Origin: an uncultured Prevotella sp.
Lineage (GTDB): Bacteria; Bacteroidota; Bacteroidia; Bacteroidales; Bacteroidaceae
Direction: 5' to 3'
Assembly (NCBI GenBank): GCA_945637645.1
Contig: CALZDK010000112.1
Coordinates: 1-6,416, forward strand
DNA length: 6,416 nt
Part shown: in pieces, positions 1-6,391 of the stretch
Layout: each line of letters starts with the position of its first letter
Numbering within the stretch: position 1 is the stretch's first letter
Translations under genes and position numbers: made by a program
The notes under the pieces: model-generated
What the model was told of the DNA's origin: nothing
Seen by the model: the letters and a program-made list of their open reading frames with translations, nothing else
Database searches by the model: none

Positions 1-2
1 AG

Positions 3-1841
3 GACATCAACTATGCTGCCGACGGTGGTCTGTATGGTGAGTTGATAAAAAACCGATCGTTTGAGTTCCCGCAGAACTTCATGGGTTGGCAGGTCTTCGG
101 CAAGGTACAGTTGAAGAACGACGGACCTTTCGAGCGTTGTCCACACTATGTGACCCTTAGCGACCCAGGACACAAGGAGCGCCGCACAGGACTCCAGAAC
201 GAGGGTTACTTCGGTATCGGAGTTGTGGAGGGCGAGGAATATCGCTTCACCGTTTGGGCAAGAGCCCCAAAGGGTGCATCGACAATCCGTGTGCAACTCA
301 TCGACCAAAACACCATGGAGGAGAAACAGGAGTTTACGGAGAACAAACTCGAGGTGAAGTCTGCTGACTGGAAGCAGTATGAGGTGGTGATAAAGTCGCC
401 ACGCACCTTCAACAAGGCAAACCTCCGCGTCTATCTCGCAAGTGCAAACCCTGTTGACCTGGAGCACGTAAGTCTCTTCCCAGTCAACACATTCAAGAAC
501 CGCAAGAACGGTATGCGCCGCGACTTGGCTCAGGCTCTCGCCGACATACATCCAGGACTGTTGCGCTTCCCCGGAGGCTGCATCGTGGAAGGCTGTGACC
601 TTGAGACACGCTACCAGTGGAAGAACACCATCGGACCGGTGGAGAACCGTCCGTTGAACCAGAACCGTTGGGAGCACACCTTCGACTACCGCTATTTCCC
701 CGACTACTATCAGAGCTACGGACTCGGATTCTTCGAGTTCTTCCAGCTTTCCGAGGACATTGGCGCAGAGCCTCTGCCAGTGCTCAACGTAGGTATGGCT
801 TGCCAGTTCCAGAACTGGGACAACGAGTCTGCGCATGTTGCCTGCGACGACCTCCAGCCTTACATCCAGGACTGCCTCGACCTCATCGAGTTTGCCAATG
901 GAGACGTGAACAGCGAGTGGGGTAAGAAGCGTGCAGAGATGGGACATCCGGCACCTTTCAACATGAAGTTCATCGGTGTCGGCAATGAACAGTGGGACGA
1001 GTTGTACTTCAAGCGTCTGAAGCCTTTCGTTGAGGCAATCCGCGCAAAATATCCCGACATTAAGATTGTGGGCACCAGCGGACCTGACTCCGAGGGTAAG
1101 ATGTTCGACCTTGGATGGGAGGCAATGAAGAAGCAGAAGGCAGACCTCGTCGACGAGCACTTCTATCGTCCGGAATCGTGGTTCCTGAGCCACGGACTGC
1201 GCTATGAGAGCTACGACCGCAAGGGTCCGAAAGTCTTTGCAGGTGAGTATGCTTGCCACGGAAAGGGCAAGAAGTGGAACCACTTTGAGACTTCACTCTA
1301 CGAGGCAGCCTTCATGACCGACCTCGAGCGCAACGCCGACGTGGTGTATATGACAGCCTACGCTCCTCTCCTCGCCCATGTTGACGGATGGCAGTGGCGT
1401 CCCGACTTGATTTGGTTCGACAACACAAAGATGTTCAAGACCGTGAGCTACTATGTTCAGCAGATGTATGCACAGAACAAGGGTACAAACGTGCTTCCTT
1501 TGACCATGAACAAGAAATTTGTTGCCGGCCAGGAGGGACAGAACGGACTTTTCGCAAGCTCAGTGCTCGACAAGAACACGGGAGAGATTATAGTTAAGGT
1601 AATAAACACCGGCAAGGAGGCACAGCCTATAGCTATCAACCTCAATGGCATAAAGGGTGAGCGCACAGCCGAGACAATAACCCTGACAAGCACCGAGATG
1701 GATGCGGAGAACAGCATCTGCAAGCCAGAGCGCATAGTGCCACAGACAGGAAGTCTCGTCTGCAAGGCAGAGAAGAAGTCAACGGTGATAGAAGACACTA
1801 TCGCTCCGATGACCTTCCGCCTCTACAAGGTTAAGAAATAA
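3..1841 (+). CDS. GH51 alpha-L-arabinofuranosidase, 5'-truncated by the window edge
   Basis: Glycoside hydrolase family 51 enzyme that removes terminal alpha-L-arabinofuranosyl units from arabinan, arabinoxylan or pectin side chains by a retaining mechanism. The frame is open from base 3 and already reads DINYAADGGLYGELIKNRSF, the conserved N-terminal GH51 motif, so the true start lies upstream and the TTG at 42 is internal. Of the 612 visible residues (residue 1 at base 3), about 30-160 form a carbohydrate-binding-like beta-sandwich. The TIM barrel follows, with LRFPGGC near 187 and GFFEFFQLSEDIGAEP near 242. The GNEQW motif supplies the acid/base Glu (codon 987-989) and FAGEYACHG the nucleophile Glu (codon 1245-1247). 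The last ~130 residues fit the GH51 C-terminal beta domain. The layout resembles the larger, plant ARAF1-like GH51 branch. Probably exported, but the signal peptide is out of view. Family is secure; the exact substrate is not. Confidence 0.95.
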   Translation, partial: DINYAADGGLYGELIKNRSFEFPQNFMGWQVFGKVQLKNDGPFERCPHYVTLSDPGHKERRTGLQNEGYFGIGVVEGEEYRFTVWARAPKGASTIRVQLIDQNTMEEKQEFTENKLEVKSADWKQYEVVIKSPRTFNKANLRVYLASANPVDLEHVSLFPVNTFKNRKNGMRRDLAQALADIHPGLLRFPGGCIVEGCDLETRYQWKNTIGPVENRPLNQNRWEHTFDYRYFPDYYQSYGLGFFEFFQLSEDIGAEPLPVLNVGMACQFQNWDNESAHVACDDLQPYIQDCLDLIEFANGDVNSEWGKKRAEMGHPAPFNMKFIGVGNEQWDELYFKRLKPFVEAIRAKYPDIKIVGTSGPDSEGKMFDLGWEAMKKQKADLVDEHFYRPESWFLSHGLRYESYDRKGPKVFAGEYACHGKGKKWNHFETSLYEAAFMTDLERNADVVYMTAYAPLLAHVDGWQWRPDLIWFDNTKMFKTVSYYVQQMYAQNKGTNVLPLTMNKKFVAGQEGQNGLFASSVLDKNTGEIIVKVINTGKEAQPIAINLNGIKGERTAETITLTSTEMDAENSICKPERIVPQTGSLVCKAEKKSTVIEDTIAPMTFRLYKVKK

Positions 1842-1854
1842 ACATCAGAACAAA

Positions 1855-1884
1855 GGGAGCTTCGTAGTGAAGCTCCTTTTTTTT
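1855..1884 (+). terminator. Intrinsic terminator after the GH51 gene
   Basis: A perfect 8-bp stem (GGAGCTTC at 1856-1863, GAAGCTCC at 1869-1876) closes a 5-base GTAGT loop and is followed directly by eight T residues at 1877-1884. It begins 14 bases after the GH51 stop codon. G1855 can add a G-U pair at the base. This should end the arabinofuranosidase transcript, so the next gene needs read-through or its own promoter. Confidence 0.9.
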
Positions 1885-1913
1885 CACTCAGCAAAAGAAA
1901 AAGCACAACTACT

Positions 1914-3572
1914 ATGAAGCGGACTATTATACTGACACTCCTTGCATTTATCTGCCTGTTCGCTACGGCAACCGATTTCCGCTACAAGGGAAAGAAAATG
2001 AAAACCAGCGAGAGATGCATTCTTGTGGATGAGAACGCCAGTGGCGACAGATTTGCCTTCAAAACTGTGGAGGAAGCATTTCGCTACGCGGAGAAAATGA
2101 GCGGAAACAGCAAAAACCCTATATACATATATATTAAACCCTCGGTGTATTGGCTCGACAATCCCGACGACCCGCAAATCCGCCGTCCAAAAGCGGGTGA
2201 GACAACTCCTTTTGCCATGGAGGTGAGAATGAGCGGGGTGAGGATAATAGGACTATCCGAAAATGCAGAAGACGTGGTGTTGGCATGCAACAGAGGACAG
2301 ACGCAGGGCGCAGACGGAAACTTCACCATGCTCCATATCATAGGAAGCGACATAGCGGCGGAAAACATCACCTTCGGCAACTACTGCAATGTGGACCTTA
2401 ACTACAAGCGCGACCCTTCGAAGAACAGGACGAAAAGGAAAGAAGCCATTGTGCAGGCTCAGATTGCCATCTGCCAAGGCAAAAACTACAGACTCAGAAA
2501 CTGCCATTTCATCTCACGCCTTAACCTCTGTCCTTTCGTAGGCGCAAAAGACACGAGATTTGACGACTGTTACTTCGAGTGTACGGACGACGCCCTGTGC
2601 GGCACAGGAGTTTACAACCATTGCCGACTGACACTCTATAGCGGGAAACCTTTCTATACCACAGAAGCCGACTGCGGCGTGACGTTCGACAACTGTGACC
2701 TTCACAGCAAGACACAAGGCACACAATATCTTACAAAAGTGAGCGGCCCGGTAACGATGAAGAACTGCAGATGGACAAGCGACGACCCCAATTTGAAAAT
2801 AGAATGGTGCAAGCGCCCCGACCCTCGACACCTCTGCATAATGAAAGATTGTACGCTCAACGGCAAGCCACTCAACGTGCCCACACCGACCGAATCTCTG
2901 CCCCTTGTGCTGCCACCCTTTGCCCTGCAGACACAAGGCGAGATAGTGTCCGGAGGCTGGACTCTTGACTGCCATAAACCCTTGGACACTTCAGAATATA
3001 ACTGGACACCAGACAACTCACGCCCGGCATGGGGCTTTGCGGAAGGAGTAGATGGAGCAGAGAACTCTTGGGGGCTGGTGCAGACACAACGAGGAGCACG
3101 CATGATGTTCACTCCAGCCGACGAAAGCGTGGCTGTGGACAAGCAGAAATGCATATTGGAGTTGGATCCATGCAAGAGTGCCGGTCAAGGTTTCGGGTCA
3201 GCAACAGGACAGTATCTTGATATATGTATAAAATTTGACACACGCACGCTTACCGGCTATGGATTACGCCTCATGCGAACTCCCGACTACGACCGTGCCG
3301 TGGTTGCACTTCTCGTGGAGTATGCAGAAGGAAAGATTGCACAACTCACCGCACCCCGACGCTGCGACCTGTTCAAACGTGGTTGCCGTGTGGAGCTGGC
3401 TGCCGACGGAGAGCAACTCACGGCAATGATTAGCAACGACAGCATTGACAATGCCCCGCTGGTTCTCACCGCCACAATGCCACATCCTTACACCTTCGGC
3501 GGTTTCCACCTTCAGCACACAGGCAGCATCGGACCTTCGGCTACAGTGATTAAGAGCATCAGGTTGCAATAA
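1914..3572 (+). CDS. Secreted pectinesterase-like beta-helix protein with an unassigned C-terminal domain
   Basis: A 552-residue exported protein. Residues 1-19 form a signal peptide (basic MKR, hydrophobic core, possible cleavage after ATA at 17-19) with no lipobox, suggesting periplasm or outside. Residues ~35-320 resemble a carbohydrate esterase family 8 (pectin methylesterase) right-handed beta-helix: an opening VDENASGD...FKTVEEAF, RIIGLSENAEDVVL, AENITFGN, then QAQIAICQGKNYRLRNCHF and FECTDDALCG. By hand alignment Q181 matches the oxyanion Gln and D226 the nucleophile Asp. The usual QDT acid position falls at N204, and no GRPW-like Arg/Trp motif is visible. Repeated N/D/H-Cys turns occur at 197, 219, 237, 261, 285 and 313. 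Residues ~340-552 look like a beta-rich, possibly sugar-binding domain that I cannot assign. The ATG at 1914 is chosen because it yields the signal peptide. It follows the GH51 terminator by 29 bases with no visible promoter. It could be an active but divergent esterase, an esterase for another sugar, or a non-catalytic binder. Confidence 0.75.
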   Translation: MKRTIILTLLAFICLFATATDFRYKGKKMKTSERCILVDENASGDRFAFKTVEEAFRYAEKMSGNSKNPIYIYIKPSVYWLDNPDDPQIRRPKAGETTPFAMEVRMSGVRIIGLSENAEDVVLACNRGQTQGADGNFTMLHIIGSDIAAENITFGNYCNVDLNYKRDPSKNRTKRKEAIVQAQIAICQGKNYRLRNCHFISRLNLCPFVGAKDTRFDDCYFECTDDALCGTGVYNHCRLTLYSGKPFYTTEADCGVTFDNCDLHSKTQGTQYLTKVSGPVTMKNCRWTSDDPNLKIEWCKRPDPRHLCIMKDCTLNGKPLNVPTPTESLPLVLPPFALQTQGEIVSGGWTLDCHKPLDTSEYNWTPDNSRPAWGFAEGVDGAENSWGLVQTQRGARMMFTPADESVAVDKQKCILELDPCKSAGQGFGSATGQYLDICIKFDTRTLTGYGLRLMRTPDYDRAVVALLVEYAEGKIAQLTAPRRCDLFKRGCRVELAADGEQLTAMISNDSIDNAPLVLTATMPHPYTFGGFHLQHTGSIGPSATVIKSIRLQ

Positions 3573-3652
3573 AGAATGGTAATATAAACTCCCATCAAAA
3601 ATGATATTAGACAAGAAAAACAATATTATTATGAGAAAAATAGGTTTTTCGC
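3573..3652. other. Intergenic stretch after the pectinesterase-like gene with no clear terminator
   Basis: These 80 AT-rich bases separate the carbohydrate genes from the purH promoter. I see only weak pairing (ATGG at 3576-3579 with CCAT at 3592-3595) and no GC-rich stem followed by a T-run, so no intrinsic terminator can be supported. Confidence 0.5.
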
Positions 3653-3682
3653 TTGTAATATCAGTGATATTTCGTATCTTTG
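3653..3682 (+). promoter_or_regulatory. Bacteroidetes-type promoter for purH (and probably mreBC)
   Basis: TTG at 3653-3655 and TATCTTTG at 3675-3682, separated by 19 bases, match the Bacteroidetes primary sigma consensus (-33 TTTG, -7 TAnnTTTG). Transcription would start near 3686-3690, giving a leader of about 40-45 bases before the purH ATG at 3731. I found no similar match in the short gaps ahead of the other genes. The spacer holds a small dyad, AATATC-AGT-GATATT (3657-3671). Confidence 0.75.
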
Positions 3683-3706
3683 CCACCAAATACGACAAAT
3701 ATTAAA

Positions 3707-3722
3707 AATATAACGTTATATT
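3707..3722. promoter_or_regulatory. Perfect 16-base palindrome in the purH leader, possible operator
   Basis: AATATAACGTTATATT is a perfect, gapless palindrome centred between 3714 and 3715. It lies downstream of the predicted transcription start and ends 8 bases before the purH start codon. It could bind a dimeric regulator, or form a short RNA hairpin (6-bp stem, ACGT loop) near the ribosome landing site. In AT-rich DNA a chance palindrome is possible, and no regulator can be named. Confidence 0.4.
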
Positions 3723-3730
3723 AATCACAA

Positions 3731-4327
3731 ATGGCTGATAAGAAACAGATAAAAACCGCATTGGTATCGGTTTTCCACAAAGATGGTTTGGACGAGCTGT
3801 TGAAGAAGCTCAACGAAGAGGGTGTTAAGTTCCTGTCAACTGGTGGAACTCAGAAATTCATCGAGTCACTTGGCTATGAGTGCCAGAAGGTTGAGGACGT
3901 GACGACATATCCCTCAATCCTCGGCGGTCGAGTAAAGACCCTTCACCCCAAAGTGTTTGGCGGCATCTTAGGCCGTCGAGAAAACGAGGGCGACAAAGAG
4001 CAAATGAAGCAGTATGAGATTCCTGAGATTGACCTCGTTATTGTTGACCTCTATCCTTTCGAGGACACCGTGGCAAGCGGTGCGTCAGAAGCCGATATCA
4101 TCGAGAAGATCGACATTGGCGGCATCTCGCTCATCCGTGCTGGAGCAAAAAACTTCAACGACGTGGTTATTGTACCAAGCAAGGCAGAATACAGCGTGCT
4201 GCTCGACATCCTCAAGGAACAGGGAGCTGAGACCACACTTGCCCAGCGCAAGATGTTCGCTTCCCGTGCCTTTGGCGTAAGCAGCCACTATGATACGGCT
4301 ATCCACGGATGGTTCTTAGGTAATTAA
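3731..4327 (+). CDS. purH: Single-domain PurH: IMP cyclohydrolase without the AICAR formyltransferase domain
   Basis: Closes the ring of FAICAR to give IMP, the last step of de novo purine synthesis, in the cytoplasm. The 198 residues cover the MGS-like IMP cyclohydrolase domain: KTALVSVFHKDGL (8-20), STGGT (36-40), ILGGRVKTLHPKVFGGIL (63-80), DLVIVDLYPF (101-110) and EKIDIGGISLIRAGAKN (125-141). Residues matching the catalytic set known from human ATIC are present: R67, K69, T70, Y108, D128 and K140. Most bacterial PurH proteins are bifunctional, about 500-530 residues, with a C-terminal AICAR formyltransferase. Here the frame stops cleanly after HYDTAIHGWFLGN, the normal domain boundary, and the 129 bases before mreB cannot hold the missing domain. 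A separate formyltransferase gene elsewhere is therefore expected. The ATG at 3731 fits the family N-terminus. A promoter lies just upstream, and mreB follows on the same strand. Confidence 0.9.
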   Translation: MADKKQIKTALVSVFHKDGLDELLKKLNEEGVKFLSTGGTQKFIESLGYECQKVEDVTTYPSILGGRVKTLHPKVFGGILGRRENEGDKEQMKQYEIPEIDLVIVDLYPFEDTVASGASEADIIEKIDIGGISLIRAGAKNFNDVVIVPSKAEYSVLLDILKEQGAETTLAQRKMFASRAFGVSSHYDTAIHGWFLGN

Positions 4328-4431
4328 GAATTAAAAAAAAGAATTATGAATTATAAATCAAGGGAAAAATAAAAAGAATGTATCACCTCAGTGAACCAAT
4401 TTCTCTTAATTCTTAATTCATAATTCTTAAT
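4323..4431. repeat. AT-rich inverted repeat between purH and mreB
   Basis: AAGAATTATGAATTA (4339-4353) is a perfect 15-base inverted match to TAATTCATAATTCTT (4414-4428), enclosing 60 bases. An outer 11-base pair, ATTAAGAATTA (4323-4333) with TAATTCTTAAT (4421-4431), shares part of the right arm, so the two pairings are alternatives. The left arm overlaps the purH stop codon. The arms are built from AATTA/TTAATTC-type units like the AT-rich repeats common between genes in this phylum. It might be a MITE-like remnant, an mRNA hairpin or simple low complexity. There is no U-run like that of an intrinsic terminator. Confidence 0.7.
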
Positions 4432-4456
4432 CAAACATTATTTAAGTAAAATAAAT

Positions 4457-5479
4457 ATGGGATTTTTTTCATTCGTACAAGAAATAGCGATGGATCTCGG
4501 CACAGCCAACACCATCATCATCTCTGATGACAAAATCGTGGTGGACGAGCCTTCCGTGGTGGCACTCGACCGTCGCACCGACAAGATGATTGCAGTCGGC
4601 GAGAAGGCAAAGATGATGTATGAGAAGGAACATGCCAACATCCGCACCATCCGTCCTTTGCGCGACGGAGTGATAGCCGACTTCTCTGCCTGCGAGCAGA
4701 TGATGCGCGGACTTATAAAGATGGTTCACACGGGCAGCCGACTCTTCTCGCCCTCGCTGAGAATGGTCATCGGAGTGCCTTCGGGTTCCACTGAAGTTGA
4801 GTTGCGTGCCGTACGCGACTCGGCAGAACACGCCGACGGACGCGACGTGTACCTCATTTTCGAGCCTATGGCGGCTGCTATAGGTATAGGTATCGATGTT
4901 GAGGCACCTGAGGGCAACATGATAGTGGATATTGGCGGTGGCTCAACGGAGATTGCCGTAATATCACTCGGCGGTATCGTTAGCAACAACTCAATACGCA
5001 TTGCCGGCGACGACCTTACTGCTGACATTCAGGAATATATGAGCCGCCAGCACAACGTGAAGGTCAGCGAGCGTATGGCTGAGCGCATCAAGATACACGT
5101 GGGTTCCGCACTCACCGACCTTGGCGACGAGGCTCCAGACGATTACGTCGTTCATGGACCAAACCGAATCACCGCACTGCCAATGGAGGTGCCTGTATGT
5201 TATCAGGAGATTGCGCACTGCTTGGATAAGACAGTGGCAAAGATAGAGAACGCCGTGCTCTCAGCACTTGAAAATACTCCACCGGAGCTATATGCCGACA
5301 TCGTGAAGAACGGTATCTACCTGAGCGGCGGAGGCGCTTTGCTGCGAGGTCTTGACAAACGTCTGACAGACAAGATAAACATTCCGTTCCACATAGCGGA
5401 AGACCCGCTCCACAGTGTGGCAAAGGGTGCAGGTGTAGCCCTGAAAAACGTTGACCGTTTCTCGTTCTTGATGAGATAA
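4457..5479 (+). CDS. mreB: Rod shape-determining protein MreB (bacterial actin)
   Basis: ATP-dependent actin homologue that polymerises beneath the inner membrane and guides the elongasome (MreC, MreD, RodA, PBP2) in sidewall peptidoglycan synthesis. The 340 residues are full length for the family. Visible actin-fold motifs: phosphate-1 loop MDLGTANT (12-19), EPSVVALD (31-38), RPLRDGVIADF (66-76), GVPSGSTEVELRAV (106-119), EPMAAAIG (136-143, with E136 matching the catalytic Glu), the phosphate-2 loop VDIGGGSTE (157-165), GDDLTADI (184-191), and the adenosine-loop YLSGGGALLRGLDKRL (288-303). The short hydrophobic MGFFSFVQEIA tip may help membrane contact. The start at 4457 follows a very AT-rich stretch with no Shine-Dalgarno, normal for Bacteroidetes. 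It lies 129 bases after purH with no promoter seen between them, and mreC follows 52 bases downstream. Confidence 0.97.
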   Translation: MGFFSFVQEIAMDLGTANTIIISDDKIVVDEPSVVALDRRTDKMIAVGEKAKMMYEKEHANIRTIRPLRDGVIADFSACEQMMRGLIKMVHTGSRLFSPSLRMVIGVPSGSTEVELRAVRDSAEHADGRDVYLIFEPMAAAIGIGIDVEAPEGNMIVDIGGGSTEIAVISLGGIVSNNSIRIAGDDLTADIQEYMSRQHNVKVSERMAERIKIHVGSALTDLGDEAPDDYVVHGPNRITALPMEVPVCYQEIAHCLDKTVAKIENAVLSALENTPPELYADIVKNGIYLSGGGALLRGLDKRLTDKINIPFHIAEDPLHSVAKGAGVALKNVDRFSFLMR

Positions 5480-5525
5480 GAAGGTTAGAGATAGTGTATA
5501 AAAGGTAGAGGGGAGAAGGTTAAGA
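5479..5525 (+). repeat. Three imperfect purine-rich repeats between mreB and mreC
   Basis: Three related units, AGAAGGTTAGAG (5479-5490), AAAAGGTAGAGG (5500-5511) and AGAAGGTTAAGA (5514-5525), fill most of the 52-base gap before the mreC ATG. The strand is almost free of C. The last unit, with AAGAGG just after it, places purine-rich sequence directly against the start codon, so it may act as a loose ribosome-loading region. It could equally be simple low-complexity sequence. Confidence 0.45.
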
Positions 5526-5531
5526 AGAGGT

Positions 5532-6389
5532 ATGCGCAACCTACTCGATTTCATAGCAAAATACAACAACTGGCTGCTTTTCGTGGTTTTGGAAGTGGCG
5601 AGCCTGTTACTGTTGTTCCAATTCAACCACTATCAAGGCAGTGTGTGGTTCACGTCTGCCAACTGGATGACAGGTATGGTGTATGAGCTGGACTCATCTG
5701 TCGAGGCCTTCTTCTCTCTGAAAAAAGTGAACACTGACCTCGCACGAAAGAACTTCTTTCTTGAAAGGCAAGTAAACCAGTTGTCGAGACTCTATGCGGA
5801 GGCTACGGGTGACACATTGACACGCGAGAAGCTCGCCGCTGCCAACATAGCACAATATGAAGTGGTGCAGGCTAAGGTGGTAAGCAACACCGTGAATCGC
5901 CCCGACAACCTTATCACCATAGACAAGGGACGTGCCGACGGTATAGAGGTGGACATGGGAGTGACCAGCGGCAACGGCGTGGTAGGTGTGGTGTATCTCG
6001 TTTCCGACCACTATTCCATAGTAATGCCATTGCTCAACTCCAAATCGCGCATCAGTTGCGCCATAAGGAACAGGGGATATTTCGGCTATACGAAATGGAA
6101 CGGAGGTGCATCAAACTATGCAAGCGTAGAGGACATTCCCCGTCACGCACATTTCAAGCGTGGCGACTGGGTAGAGACGAGCGGCTACTCTTCCATTTTC
6201 CCGGCAGGTATCATCGTGGGAAAAATTGTGGAGGTGTATAACTCGTCTGATGGACTTTCATACAGACTGAAAATCCACCTCTCTACCGATTTCGCCAACT
6301 TGCGTGATGTCTGCGTAATAAAGGATAAAAGTTTTGTCGAACGTCAGCAACTCCTTGAGACCGCAAGAGATTCGCTGAAACTTAGATAA
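5532..6389 (+). CDS. mreC: Rod shape-determining protein MreC
   Basis: Periplasmic, inner-membrane-anchored elongasome scaffold that links MreB to PBP2/RodA during lateral wall growth. The 285 residues are normal for the family. A short cytoplasmic start (MRNLLDFIAKYNN) leads into one membrane helix at about 14-32, then a probable coiled coil at ~57-92 (SLKKVNTDLARKNFFLERQV) and the paired beta-barrel MreC domain. Conserved segments are NLITIDKGRADGIEVDMGV (126-144), GNGVVGVV (147-154), RISCAIRNRG (173-182), GDWVETSGYSSIFPAGIIVG (211-230) and STDFANLRDV (251-260). The ATG at 5532 is chosen because it leaves the usual short N-terminus before the membrane segment. It sits 52 bases after mreB and is probably co-transcribed. 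mreD would be expected just past the window edge. Confidence 0.95.
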   Translation: MRNLLDFIAKYNNWLLFVVLEVASLLLLFQFNHYQGSVWFTSANWMTGMVYELDSSVEAFFSLKKVNTDLARKNFFLERQVNQLSRLYAEATGDTLTREKLAAANIAQYEVVQAKVVSNTVNRPDNLITIDKGRADGIEVDMGVTSGNGVVGVVYLVSDHYSIVMPLLNSKSRISCAIRNRGYFGYTKWNGGASNYASVEDIPRHAHFKRGDWVETSGYSSIFPAGIIVGKIVEVYNSSDGLSYRLKIHLSTDFANLRDVCVIKDKSFVERQQLLETARDSLKLR

Positions 6390-6391
6390 AG

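Noticed and set aside
42..44. TTG as the start codon of the GH51 gene
   Set aside because: The frame stays open to the window edge and the residues before it (DINYAADGGLYGE) are a conserved GH51 motif, so the gene begins upstream.
1885..1913. A promoter for the pectinesterase-like gene just downstream of the terminator
   Set aside because: No TAnnTTTG or -33 TTTG match is present in this short A-rich stretch.
2514..3175. Long minus-strand ORFs of about 150 codons opposite the pectinesterase-like gene
   Set aside because: They are antisense to a well-supported gene, show no recognisable domain, and overlap each other in different frames.
3631..3705. A 24-residue ORF (MRKIGFSLVISVIF...) with a signal-peptide-like hydrophobic run
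   Set aside because: It overlaps both promoter boxes and the predicted transcript start of purH, has no promoter of its own, and is most likely chance.
4383..4394. Small hairpin TCAC-CTCA-GTGA inside the purH-mreB gap as a terminator
   Set aside because: The stem is only 4 bp and no T-run follows.
4328..4456. Remnant of the AICAR formyltransferase domain after the purH stop
   Set aside because: Translation past the stop gives only AT-rich low-complexity residues with further stops, and no formyltransferase motif.
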